Source: Enterovibrio norvegicus FF-33
Lineage (GTDB): Bacteria > Pseudomonadota > Gammaproteobacteria > Enterobacterales > Vibrionaceae
Direction: 5' to 3'
DNA length: 58,742 nucleotides
Assembly (NCBI RefSeq): GCF_000286835.2
Contig: NZ_AJYD02000013.1
Location: 378,494-437,235, forward strand
Notes under the pieces: model-generated
Database searches by the model: none
Told to the model about the DNA's origin: nothing
What the model saw: the letters and a program-made list of their open reading frames with translations, nothing else
In this document: positions 47,326-56,152 of the stretch, piece after piece
Layout: every line of letters starts with the position of its first letter
How positions within the stretch are numbered: position 1 is the stretch's first letter
Position numbers and translations under genes: made by a program

Positions 47326-47481
47326 ATGAAGAAAAAAACGTTACCTTCGAAAACCTGTGCTGTGTGTGAGCGCCCGTTTACGTGGCGCAAGAAATGGGAA
47401 CGTGTGTGGGATGACGTGAAGTATTGCTCCAAGCGCTGCGCCGGACAACGAAGTATGAAAAAGCTAACTAAAGCTATTTAA
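47326..47481 (+). CDS. DUF2256 small Cys-rich protein
   Basis: This 51-aa protein has two Cys pairs, [10 protein letters not shown] and [10 protein letters not shown], with [12 protein letters not shown] between them. That is the DUF2256 (PF10013) pattern, a probable zinc ribbon. DUF2256 genes usually lie next to cryptochrome/photolyase genes, but none is seen here. The stop is 30 bp before the first CRISPR repeat. Confidence 0.85.
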   Translation: MKKKTLPSKTCAVCERPFTWRKKWERVWDDVKYCSKRCAGQRSMKKLTKAI

Positions 47482-47511
47482 CACTATGGGTATAATGCGT
47501 AGTGGCTTTCG

Positions 47512-48860
47512 TTTCTAAGCTGCCTGTGCGGCAGTGAAGACAACATCACTATTGATTCAACAGGCCCATACTTTCTAAGCTGCCTGTGCGGCAGTGAAGA
47601 TGTCCGGGCCTTTAACCGACAAAGACATTCATTTCTAAGCTGCCTGTGCGGCAGTGAAGGACATTTGATGCGGGAGAACTAGCGGGAACATTTTCTAAGC
47701 TGCCTGTGCGGCAGTGAAGCATTTTGATAACGGCACGAATGTTTCATTTTTTTTCTAAGCTGCCTGTGCGGCAGTGAAGGCTTTCGTATTCATCGCGCTT
47801 GATGTCATTCATTTCTAAGCTGCCTGTGCGGCAGTGAAGCTTTCATCGTCTCCATACGGTATCGATTTACTTTTCTAAGCTGCCTGTGCGGCAGTGAAGG
47901 TTGATTTGTACCCAGAGTGGGAGCCAATCAATTTCTAAGCTGCCTGTGCGGCAGTGAAGCTTGTTGTGCTTACCCTTTCGCCCTACCGAGTTTTCTAAGC
48001 TGCCTGTGCGGCAGTGAAGTCAGAGTTTAACGGCTTGTTCCCTGGCCACAATTTCTAAGCTGCCTGTGCGGCAGTGAAGCTAATGCAAAAGACTGTAGGT
48101 AACTATCAATTATTTCTAAGCTGCCTGTGCGGCAGTGAAGTTGAAAGGTACCCATCATGGCCGGTCGGCTTGTTTCTAAGCTGCCTGTGCGGCAGTGAAG
48201 AGTTTCGCAAGTCTGACAATCAGCGCACTCAATTTCTAAGCTGCCTGTGCGGCAGTGAAGTAGATAAAAGCACGGGTGAGAAAGGTCTACCCTTTCTAAG
48301 CTGCCTGTGCGGCAGTGAAGCATCGTGTGTGTCACTCTCGGTGTCGTCATATTTTCTAAGCTGCCTGTGCGGCAGTGAAGGAAGTGAATTTTCATTGATT
48401 GAGTGCGCAACGTTTCTAAGCTGCCTGTGCGGCAGTGAAGAGACTTTAAGAAGCAGTGTCACGCATATGCCATTTCTAAGCTGCCTGTGCGGCAGTGAAG
48501 CTAAAATTTAAAACTAATACGCAAGATACAATTTTCTAAGCTGCCTGTGCGGCAGTGAAGTCTGGGCCGTTCCCTGATAGCGGCAATGTGGTTTTCTAAG
48601 CTGCCTGTGCGGCAGTGAAGTTCAGGTCGACGACGTAATAGTTCATCATTCCTTTCTAAGCTGCCTGTGCGGCAGTGAAGGACGTTGTTGTAGGCCGAGC
48701 AGTTGACGATCATTTCTAAGCTGCCTGTGCGGCAGTGAAGACAACGTTACCGTCGAAGTCGTAATCAGTGTTTTTCTAAGCTGCCTGTGCGGCAGTGAAG
48801 GTTAAAGGTTCGGTTAAAAGCCCGGTCTGTTCTTTCTAAGCTGCCTGTGCGGCAGTGAAG
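47512..48860 (-). CRISPR. Type I-F CRISPR array 1 (23 repeats, 22 spacers)
   Basis: The 28-bp repeat, read on the plus strand, begins TTTCTAAGCTGCC and ends TGTGCGGCAGTGAAG; it forms a stem of CTGCC and GGCAG. All 23 copies look identical. Repeats start every 60 bp from 47512 to 48052 and again from 48113 to 48833, so spacers are 32 nt except one of 33 nt (48080-48112). The I-F crRNA reads from the minus strand (CTTCACTGCC...CTTAGAAA), so the leader is to the right (48861-48998) and the newest spacers are at that end. Confidence 0.98.
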
Positions 48861-48998
48861 GGTTGAGGATATCTCTGAAGCATAGATTTTTAAAGAGCTA
48901 GGAAGAAATATGATGGAAAAACCCTATTTTCGAATGGAAATTTAAGCCATTTAGAATCAATGGCTTAAGTTAGGCCTGAAAAATAGGGTTGTAGTGGG
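48861..48998 (-). promoter_or_regulatory. Leader of array 1, with nested inverted repeats
   Basis: This region between cas6f and the first leader-side repeat holds an 11-bp inverted repeat AACCCTATTTT/AAAATAGGGTT (48920-48930 and 48980-48990). Inside it is a 10-bp one, TTAAGCCATT/AATGGCTTAA (48942-48951 and 48959-48968). On the minus strand the outer arm ends in a T-tract, so it could terminate the cas transcript; the AT-rich part near the array would be the leader proper. Confidence 0.7.
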
Positions 48999-49553
48999 TT
49001 AGAACCAAGGGGTGGTTGCTGTTCTACTGAACCCATAGCTGGAAAAGTGGCCAGTTTCGGGTTTATCTAGTAATTCTCCGCGCTCAACAAAAAGACGAAC
49101 CTCTTGGTTGGTCGACTGACTTTTTATTTGGATAAAAGGCAAAGAGAGTCGCTTTTGCTTGGAGTCTGGGATTTTATGCAGTGCTTCCTCTTCAGATAAC
49201 CAACCTTTAGAGATGGCGCGTCTACGGATGTTTTGAGGGCTTTTCTGTTGCACTCGAAACGTGGAACGATACCCTTGAACATTGTCTGGTACAGGAGAAA
49301 TATCACTGACCGATGTGTAATCTCGTAAACCTTTAAGCCAAGGTTGTGTCATTAAGCGATCTAATGCATCTCGAGTGCCGTGAAGTCGCAGTATGTTACC
49401 CAGCGTTTTTCCATACTTTGGGAAACTGGCGGCCACGTCACCGCTGGCGAGTTCCACCAAGGCACGGTGCAGTTTAGCGAATAAGTTGTTCATCAGTGCG
49501 GGGCAGGAGATTTCTGCATCAGGCAGAACAACAATATCTATGTAGCTGTCCAT
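48999..49553 (-). CDS. cas6f: Cas6f (Csy4) crRNA endonuclease
   Basis: This 184-aa protein has catalytic His29 (AKLHRAL), at the same number as in P. aeruginosa Csy4, and an Arg-rich helix (NIRRRAISKG) for the repeat hairpin. It cuts pre-crRNA at the base of the repeat stem and stays bound. It is the last gene of the cas operon, next to the array 1 leader. Confidence 0.95.
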   Translation of the reverse strand: MDSYIDIVVLPDAEISCPALMNNLFAKLHRALVELASGDVAASFPKYGKTLGNILRLHGTRDALDRLMTQPWLKGLRDYTSVSDISPVPDNVQGYRSTFRVQQKSPQNIRRRAISKGWLSEEEALHKIPDSKQKRLSLPFIQIKSQSTNQEVRLFVERGELLDKPETGHFSSYGFSRTATTPWF

Positions 49554-49555
49554 GA

Positions 49556-50539
49556 TTACTCCCCGAAAACACCACCGCGAATCAGCATCGCGATAACGTA
49601 GTGTTGTTGTTCGTTTGATGGTGCTTGCCCCTTAAGGATCCAATTATCCAGCAGGGTATAGAAGTCGGTTTTTTCTTTTGGTTTTCTGTAGGCAACGCCG
49701 CGGTTGGTTACGCTGCCATAGGGTTCAATGGCGATAGGGCCAAATTCGCTCGCTTCAGGGTACCAAGTGTCGATGGTGCGTAATGCATTACCAATTTTTT
49801 GAGAGTGCATTGCGGCTTGTTGGTTAAGTTGGTAGAGGTATTTACTTTTGTTACCGCTACTGTTCATTACCAATTCTTGGGATGGGAAAACAGTTTGCCC
49901 TTCGCCTAAGCAGCTAAAAGCGTCCACTTTGATTAGCGTCGGTTTTTCACCCATTAAGCCTTGTTCGATCACGGCTACCAGTTGGGAAAGCTGTTCATCT
50001 TTGTGGCTGAAATCGCGAAGTGAAAGTTCCTGTGCATCAAATACCCATTGTTTATCGGCATGTGAAATACGCACTTCTACTCGCTCTGCACCCACACGGT
50101 TTCGCCATAGGAATCGGCCGTTTGCAAGATTGGTGGCAAAGCGAAGCGCCAGCGCACTAAAGCCATTCTCTTGAACATATTCAGAAATTAGGCCTGCAAG
50201 TGCTTTTTGATAATCGGGGTTGTTGCAGGTAGAGGGAACAGACAAATCACCAAGCACACGCAGGCTAAAGCTGACTTTCAGTGTGTCTGCATCGAAAGGC
50301 AGCGCCGCATTGTCGACGGTTTGAAGGTTAGCTTTTTCTACTTCGGCATCAATTTTACTGGCTTTCGCCCCTTTTACTCGGTTTGAAATGGTGCCTCTGA
50401 CAGATTTCTCAATCACATTCACGGCTTGCCATTGCGTTGAATCGGCGCGTTGTTCCCAGTTGCCTGACGACAACAGCGCGTCTGAGCAAGCAAGTTTAGA
50501 TTCAAAAGCAAGTACCGAAGGGGTCGTTAAGTTTGTCAT
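49556..50539 (-). CDS. cas7f: Cas7f (Csy3), backbone of the Csy surveillance complex
   Basis: This 327-aa protein is of the length and place of Csy3, starting [20 protein letters not shown]. The segment [16 protein letters not shown] and the C-terminal [15 protein letters not shown] region are typical. Six copies coat the crRNA in the complex. AAGGAAATAATCCC lies before the ATG; the stop is 2 bp before cas6f. Confidence 0.95.
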   Translation of the reverse strand: MTNLTTPSVLAFESKLACSDALLSSGNWEQRADSTQWQAVNVIEKSVRGTISNRVKGAKASKIDAEVEKANLQTVDNAALPFDADTLKVSFSLRVLGDLSVPSTCNNPDYQKALAGLISEYVQENGFSALALRFATNLANGRFLWRNRVGAERVEVRISHADKQWVFDAQELSLRDFSHKDEQLSQLVAVIEQGLMGEKPTLIKVDAFSCLGEGQTVFPSQELVMNSSGNKSKYLYQLNQQAAMHSQKIGNALRTIDTWYPEASEFGPIAIEPYGSVTNRGVAYRKPKEKTDFYTLLDNWILKGQAPSNEQQHYVIAMLIRGGVFGE

Positions 50540-50551
50540 GGGATTATTTCC

Positions 50552-51496
50552 TTATTCTAAAAAATCGTCATCTAGATCAATAGGGTCAACGTTTGCGCTC
50601 AGTTGCGATTGGGTATGGCAAACATAAAAAGGGTCTCGGTAGGCGTGTTGCCACAAAGCTTGCTGCATCGATGTGAGGCGGCTCGGACTGCCCACCCATT
50701 CACCGACACTGTAAATGGCTTCAACGAAACTCACTGGGGTGTCGTTATCGCGCGTGTTGGCAACGTCGCCTGCCGCGTATGTCGGGGCAATTTTTTTATA
50801 GCCAATTTGAATGGGCACTAAGTAACCGTCGAAGGACGATTTAACGCGTTGCCATTCAACCTTGGGGCTTTCTTTGTGCTCTTCCGCCGACAAAGGCGTA
50901 TCGGTGGCCTGATATTTGAGCGCAGAGAAATCGAGCCAGTTTTGTAAGGCAGATTCGTTGCATTGTTCGTTCTGCTCTGCGAGGTATTGACTGCGATCAA
51001 CCAAGATAAAACCGGGAAGCAGGCGGCGTAATAACTTCGCGTGAGGCTCATCTGAGAAGTAGCAAGCACCAATGTCAGTGATTGTGCCGCCAGCGAGTTT
51101 GTTGCGTTCAGCCAAGCGTTTCACAAAATCAGATTGTGCGCGCTCCATGTCGTCGGTGACGCGATTCACGCCGTTGCACTCAATGACCAAAGACACGGTC
51201 AGGTGCATGCGTCCTTCTTCAACAATAGGGGCGGTTTTCCCCTCTTTGGTCAAAGGGTTGCGGGTGAGTGAAAAAGCATACGGCTCGTAGGCATTTTCTC
51301 TATGAGCATGTACTTGGTGCTGGTTGCAAACGATGGCGCATGCATCAAGGCTAAACCCGAACTCGCTGCGCTCAGTATGTCTTGACAGGGCATGAACAAA
51401 CCCCAAAAAATGACTAACAGCGGGAAAGCCCCAGGTCATGCCAGAAATGGCATTGGCGTTGCTGATCTGAATATTTTTAAGTACCAAGTAGGCCAT
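50552..51496 (-). CDS. cas5f: Cas5f (Csy2)
   Basis: This 314-aa protein of the Csy2 type starts MAYLVLKNIQISNANAISG, followed by TWGFPAVSHFLGF. With Cas8f it caps the 5' handle of the crRNA. Its ATG 51496 overlaps the cas8f stop by one base (TAATG); the longer upstream frame lies inside cas8f. Confidence 0.95.
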   Translation of the reverse strand: MAYLVLKNIQISNANAISGMTWGFPAVSHFLGFVHALSRHTERSEFGFSLDACAIVCNQHQVHAHRENAYEPYAFSLTRNPLTKEGKTAPIVEEGRMHLTVSLVIECNGVNRVTDDMERAQSDFVKRLAERNKLAGGTITDIGACYFSDEPHAKLLRRLLPGFILVDRSQYLAEQNEQCNESALQNWLDFSALKYQATDTPLSAEEHKESPKVEWQRVKSSFDGYLVPIQIGYKKIAPTYAAGDVANTRDNDTPVSFVEAIYSVGEWVGSPSRLTSMQQALWQHAYRDPFYVCHTQSQLSANVDPIDLDDDFLE

Positions 51497-52800
51497 TACT
51501 TCATCTCCCACAGTAGCTGCTTGAAGGTTTGTCGCCATTCATCCGCTTCGCCTTGAGACAATCGAAATGTTTGACCACTGCCAGCGGCTTTATCAATTCT
51601 GTCTTTAAGCCAAAGACCAAACTCAGTACTCACGCGGTCGCGCCAGTCATCGTTTTCCTCGGTCCAACGGGGGTTATTGGGATCGAGCCATTGGGCATGG
51701 TGCAACGGAAGTTGATGGTAGGTGTTCGTCCATCCCGCAGGTTGTTGCTGCCAAATGGCTATGTCGTTAATCACTTGCTCACCAATTTGTTCAACCATGC
51801 GTTGAATGTATTCGCGGCGCTTTAGGTTGCTCGGTTTGTGAAGCATACAAAGCATAAAATCGGCAATGCGTTTTACGGTTCGCTCTGTGTTGAACAGCAA
51901 CGATGAATGGTTGAACAGCTGGTTACTGTCTTTAGGCTGCTGCTGTTGGTTGCGCCAGGTGGGTGGGCGAGTATCGAGTAAGTAGGTTCTTCCACCTCGA
52001 CCGCTATTCAGCTGAGACACGTTTTGCGGTTTAGATCCGCCGCTGATGGTGACAGCAAGATTGGGGTACGCCACCAGAAGGTTTTCACAAGGCAGGTTGG
52101 CCTTTTTGGCGTCCCGAACGGCTTTCATTTCTTGGCTGAAACGACTGTGGTTGATCTCACTGTATAGCGCTTGCGATAACGACGACGAGTACAGCGGTGC
52201 CAGAAGATGGTACTCACCTTGAGCGACAGGGAAGTAAACCTGCTTGGCTAAGGTGTGACTGCTAGGCGCTGCATCGCGTAACGCTTGTTTTAACCCATGT
52301 TGCCATTCTTGCAGTTGCTCAGGCGTGTTGGCTAAAGGGGACAGCGGTTCGATACTGTCTTCTTGGAGGTATTCCAATAAGCTCTTACCCGCATCGTCTT
52401 TGAGCTGCAATAAACGGGCAACATCCAGTGCTGCCGCATTGCCCACCGCATCAACAGCGGGGCTGGCGATCGAAAAGGTATCGACATAACGCGAATCGCT
52501 ACCAAGATTTTCTGCCAGCACATTCGTGCCTTTGGCGGCACTGTGGCTGAACTTAATGGCATGTGTCGCCATGCTGATTTGCCCTGCGCGTTTTGCCGCG
52601 CTGTCTAACCAGTGGGTAACGGTAAAATCGAGTTCCAGTTTGGCGACTTTGGCAGATCGGTTTGCTTCAAAGGTGTCGGCATCGTCAGCTGATGTGATTT
52701 TTGCTTTTTCTTTGTCGCATTCTTTTTCGAGCGCCTCTACTTTCACGGCGCGTCTATCGGCAATGTATTGCGCGATATGTTGGGTTAACGTTGTGGGCAT
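51496..52800 (-). CDS. cas8f: Cas8f (Csy1), large subunit
   Basis: This 434-aa protein is in the right place and of the right length for Csy1. Landmarks are the HWLDSAAKRAGQISMATHAIKFSHS region (core KRAGQISMATHAIKFSH) and GGSKPQNVSQLNSGRGG. It recognises the PAM and binds the crRNA handle with Cas5f. It starts 29 bp after the cas3 fragment ends. Confidence 0.95.
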   Translation of the reverse strand: MPTTLTQHIAQYIADRRAVKVEALEKECDKEKAKITSADDADTFEANRSAKVAKLELDFTVTHWLDSAAKRAGQISMATHAIKFSHSAAKGTNVLAENLGSDSRYVDTFSIASPAVDAVGNAAALDVARLLQLKDDAGKSLLEYLQEDSIEPLSPLANTPEQLQEWQHGLKQALRDAAPSSHTLAKQVYFPVAQGEYHLLAPLYSSSLSQALYSEINHSRFSQEMKAVRDAKKANLPCENLLVAYPNLAVTISGGSKPQNVSQLNSGRGGRTYLLDTRPPTWRNQQQQPKDSNQLFNHSSLLFNTERTVKRIADFMLCMLHKPSNLKRREYIQRMVEQIGEQVINDIAIWQQQPAGWTNTYHQLPLHHAQWLDPNNPRWTEENDDWRDRVSTEFGLWLKDRIDKAAGSGQTFRLSQGEADEWRQTFKQLLWEMK

Positions 52801-52829
52801 TTATCCTCCTAAACGCCTATTCCAAATGA

Positions 52830-55544
52830 TTAACATTCTGTTCCTCTAAATACCCCTAATACGGGGTGATAGCGCCATTTTTGGCCATGATTCAGTTCAC
52901 TCAGTTCGATGGTGGCAAAGCGCTGACAGGCTTCATCGAGAGGGAGGTCGAAGTGTTCGCCCAATGTTTCCATGACGCTCGCCAATCCAATGTTTCCCCA
53001 CACCGAGACGCCATCAGCAAGGGGGATGTCGGGTTCGATCTCGAGCTTGCCGCTGTCTATAAATTCCAAGCCGAACGGATCCCATTGCTCAAGGGTTGGG
53101 GTTTCTTCGTCTTGCGCTATCCCAAATACATAGGGTTGTGTTGGCTGACTTTTTCGAAAAGGAGTTTGTTTCTGAATTTCGGCAAAAAGGTGCGCGTGTG
53201 GCTGTGTCCACCACACTTTTGCTTTGTCTCTCATCACGAAGTTCAGTGCAAAGTGCTCCAAGGCGATGAAGCCGGCCACTTTATTTTGCTTACGCAGTGG
53301 TGGTTGAATAAAACGCGGTGAAGACGAAATAGGTTGTAAATCGCATTCGTCTAGTATGTCTGTCAGATTGTGGCTATCAAGTTGCAGCCAAGGCGCTTGT
53401 TTCGATTCCTTTCTGACTAATTTGTATTCTTGGTTGCTCTCAAAGCCAGGCTTACAAAAGGCGACAGATTCGCCTTTTAACGCACGGTAGTTTTGCGTCA
53501 ACACATAGATGTTGGGGTTGGTTGGCGGTTGCTGACGATGCCGTTGTACGCGGCCCGCAAGTTGAATGATGGAACGCATTGAGCTGGGTTCAACAATGGC
53601 CCAATCGTAATCATGGTCTCGCCCTACTTCTGCGACTGGCGTGGCGAGCACCACAAATATATGGTGTTGTTCTGGGTGTTGTTTGAACACCGCCTGCACC
53701 TGAGGTAAGGCCGTAATTGGGCGCTTCGGATCGCGCTTTAGTATCGCATCGAGGTTGTCTTCAATTTCTGACCGTACCGCTAACGGGTGTTGGCTGTGAT
53801 AAAAGCAAACGTGGATACGTGTGTTTTCGTTGGGTGACATGTCCAACAACCGTTTACCGACGGCGACCAAAGGTTCGATGTTGGCCATGCGTATGATGCC
53901 TGCCGAGAAGGTTTTCCCTTTGTTTTTCGTATCGCTTTCATCTTCGGTGTAATGCTCGGCTGCGAGCTGTTGTGCGGTTTGCAAAAAAAGCGCCGCCAAT
54001 GAGGCGATGGCATCTTGTGGTGGCGATGTCTCAACAGGTAAAAATTTTCCTAGGTGAAGCGCTGACGATTTGTCGCGTAAGCATTGCAGGCGCTTCTCTG
54101 TGAATGCTTGATGTTGCGCGAGATAGCTTTTGGCATCGTCATGCTGTCCGCTGTCGTGATTAAATTCATCACACCAATACGCCACGACGGGCAATTCCAG
54201 TTGTTCACCATTCACGACGTTGAACTGCTGGCGACCCGCACGATAAGCGTCAAACAGGTTGCTGAGCAGAGACGGTGGTAAGGTGGCAGAGGAAAGCAGA
54301 ACTCGGGATCCCAACAAACCAGCCCAATAGACAAGACGACTCAGAGCGGGTATGTCTTCTATGCCAAAATCATCAGGCTCATCCAACACTAAATCACTGG
54401 TGAGCAATCGCAGCATTGGCGCGATTTGCTGGCCGCCCGACGTGCCTTCAGACACTGGGATGATGTGGTCAATAGTGCTGACTGAAATCGGTGCGCTAAC
54501 CAAGGCATGCACGAATTTTCGCGTGTTTCTGTCGTTCTTTAGCCAGCGGTTTAAATAGTGGTTATCAAGCTCACCATCGTATTTTACATACAGGTGTTCA
54601 GCAAAGAGGTTTTCCGACGCACTGCCTGTTGGCGATGCTTTCTCTTCGTCGTCCATCGCACTTTTTATCGCGGCCACGTCACGGATTTTTTTCTTGTTAT
54701 GAAGTGCCTTAACCGCGCTTGAACCAATGACAACCGCCAGATCATCGTCATCGAGTTGAAGGCGTTCCTGCAAGGCATCACCGGTTTGCAACGTGAGTGT
54801 GCGCAAGCCTAGCGCCACGCTAAAGCGACACCCCATTTGTGGATCAGAAAGCCCATACATGATCCGTGCGTTAGCAAAGGTTTTCCCCTTTCCTGTTGAG
54901 GCCATGTTGACCCCAAAGAAGCCTTGATTTTGGGTTTGCTCTCTGACGGAAACCGCGGCGTCATAGGCGTTGTTTTGCCAACGAAAACGTGGATCTGTGG
55001 TGCGTTTTTTCAGTGAAGGATGTCGCGTGATGGCAGGCATTGCACCGCGCAATTTAGGAATAATGGTGGCCAGTAAATACGCATTGTGTGCAACGCCAAT
55101 GCAGTGCTCATCAAGCTTTTGCTTGGGTTTGCGTGTTTGCCTGTCGGTGTTTGCAATGGCGGTGTACTGTGTGTCTTGCCAATGCGAGGTGGGCGCACCG
55201 GCGGAGTATGCGTGATCGGCAAGCATCAAGGCCATGCGAGCAAGATGCAGTGGGTATGCCAATTCTGGTTTGGCGAATTCCATGAGGCTTGGGAGTTTTA
55301 ATGCGCGAGCTGCCAGCTCTTTGGCTTTATTTCGCCATGTGAAACTCGCCAATGGTGTACCCATTGGAAATCGAAATACATCCGTTTTCTCTTTTTCGTC
55401 AAAAGCATGGTGGTTGAGTGCGTTCCATTCTGCGCTCATGCCTGTGTTGAACCATGCCGCTACGTTATGCATGTCTTGCTGCCTGTCACTCAAACATTTA
55501 GGCAGGCGGTGGTGTGAAACAATCAGCCATGCAATGCAATGCAA
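52830..55544 (-). CDS. Cas3 helicase fragment of split cas2-3
   Basis: This frame of up to 904 codons carries the last HD piece (SHHRLP), the helicase Walker A (STGKGKTFAN), the DEPDD box in place of DEAH, SSATLPP and motif VI (LAGRVQRHRQ). The C-terminal domain follows. It could be translated only from a TTG at 55544 or by restart at ATG 55472, and would then lack Cas2 and most of the HD nuclease. Confidence 0.85.
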   Translation of the reverse strand: MHCIAWLIVSHHRLPKCLSDRQQDMHNVAAWFNTGMSAEWNALNHHAFDEKEKTDVFRFPMGTPLASFTWRNKAKELAARALKLPSLMEFAKPELAYPLHLARMALMLADHAYSAGAPTSHWQDTQYTAIANTDRQTRKPKQKLDEHCIGVAHNAYLLATIIPKLRGAMPAITRHPSLKKRTTDPRFRWQNNAYDAAVSVREQTQNQGFFGVNMASTGKGKTFANARIMYGLSDPQMGCRFSVALGLRTLTLQTGDALQERLQLDDDDLAVVIGSSAVKALHNKKKIRDVAAIKSAMDDEEKASPTGSASENLFAEHLYVKYDGELDNHYLNRWLKNDRNTRKFVHALVSAPISVSTIDHIIPVSEGTSGGQQIAPMLRLLTSDLVLDEPDDFGIEDIPALSRLVYWAGLLGSRVLLSSATLPPSLLSNLFDAYRAGRQQFNVVNGEQLELPVVAYWCDEFNHDSGQHDDAKSYLAQHQAFTEKRLQCLRDKSSALHLGKFLPVETSPPQDAIASLAALFLQTAQQLAAEHYTEDESDTKNKGKTFSAGIIRMANIEPLVAVGKRLLDMSPNENTRIHVCFYHSQHPLAVRSEIEDNLDAILKRDPKRPITALPQVQAVFKQHPEQHHIFVVLATPVAEVGRDHDYDWAIVEPSSMRSIIQLAGRVQRHRQQPPTNPNIYVLTQNYRALKGESVAFCKPGFESNQEYKLVRKESKQAPWLQLDSHNLTDILDECDLQPISSSPRFIQPPLRKQNKVAGFIALEHFALNFVMRDKAKVWWTQPHAHLFAEIQKQTPFRKSQPTQPYVFGIAQDEETPTLEQWDPFGLEFIDSGKLEIEPDIPLADGVSVWGNIGLASVMETLGEHFDLPLDEACQRFATIELSELNHGQKWRYHPVLGVFRGTEC

Positions 55545-56152
55545 GCGGCAAGCGGGGCCATGCTTGCGAATGGAACAATGTTAGCTGGGGAAAAGCTCTC
55601 GAGTAGATTCCTATCATCTATCTCACTGAGTGTATTGAGATGCTCAAGCCATTCTTGATCATTTCTGCCACCGACAAAGGCGAGAAAAAGCTGGGCAGAC
55701 ACCCATTCGTGTCGGTACGGCTCGTAGTGTTTTCCAATTCCGAGCAGTTTGTTCTGAAACAGTATATTCGCTTTTCCAAGGTCGTGAAAAAGCCCAGCAA
55801 CCCCCGCCATGACGGCGGTTGCATGGGTGCTGTGTCTATCATTTTCATCGCCGCTTCGTAGTATGTTTCGGCACGTTGTATTCGTCGGCACAGTGCCGTC
55901 TTCGTTGAAGCGTTTTCGGCTGCCGACTATCCACATCAACTCGGTGTGGTTTTTCCCATATGTTCGGTAACAGGCTACGGCGGTATTTCTGCGCGCCGTT
56001 TTTTTCAACAAGATCCTAAGCGTTTTTAGCCCTTCATACGTGATGGGGGTTTGCCATGTTCGCTGGCCTTTTCGCTCGGCAAATTGGTCTAATACTCGTC
56101 GCGTTTCTGGCAGGGCTTGTTTGCTGCATTCAGAGATAAGAAGAATGTTCAC
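55523..56152 (-). CDS. Cas2 + partial HD fragment of split cas2-3
   Basis: This 209-aa product from GTG 56152 starts VNILLISECSKQALPETRR and holds the Cas2 domain (about 1-90). NTTCRNILRSGDEND follows, then the start of the HD domain with GLFHDLGKAN. It ends in PLAACIALHG. Since Cas2 is complete, adaptation with Cas1 might persist even though interference is broken (inference). Confidence 0.85.
   Translation of the reverse strand: MNILLISECSKQALPETRRVLDQFAERKGQRTWQTPITYEGLKTLRILLKKTARRNTAVACYRTYGKNHTELMWIVGSRKRFNEDGTVPTNTTCRNILRSGDENDRHSTHATAVMAGVAGLFHDLGKANILFQNKLLGIGKHYEPYRHEWVSAQLFLAFVGGRNDQEWLEHLNTLSEIDDRNLLESFSPANIVPFASMAPLAACIALHG
55529..55543. repeat. (ATGCA)3 tandem repeat inside cas2-3
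   Basis: Three exact copies of ATGCA (plus strand). Two copies would keep cas2-3 in frame; three shift it. Short tandem repeats of this kind can change copy number by slippage. Confidence 0.9.

Larger units (their letters stand above)
52830..56152 (-). pseudogene. cas3f: cas2-3 (type I-F) split by a 5-bp tandem-repeat frameshift
   Basis: A normal I-F Cas2-3 fusion would fill this span (about 1,110 aa). It starts at GTG 56152, which overlaps the cas1 stop (GTGA). The frame breaks inside the HD nuclease domain at three tandem copies of TGCAT (55529-55543 on the plus strand as ATGCA). The first frame reads ...PLAACIALHG and stops at 55523. The other frame continues as ...CIAWLIVSHHRLP. Removing one 5-bp copy gives the expected PLAACIAWLIVSHHRLP in one frame. 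As read, no full enzyme can be made. Confidence 0.88.

Noticed and set aside
48027-48511. Reading frames with repeated LHCRTGSLE or FLSCLCGSE peptides
   Set aside because: They are translations of the CRISPR repeats, not proteins.
55523-55544. Programmed ribosomal frameshift as the explanation for split cas2-3
   Set aside because: There is no slippery heptamer at the junction, and the exact 5-bp copy-number difference explains the break more simply.
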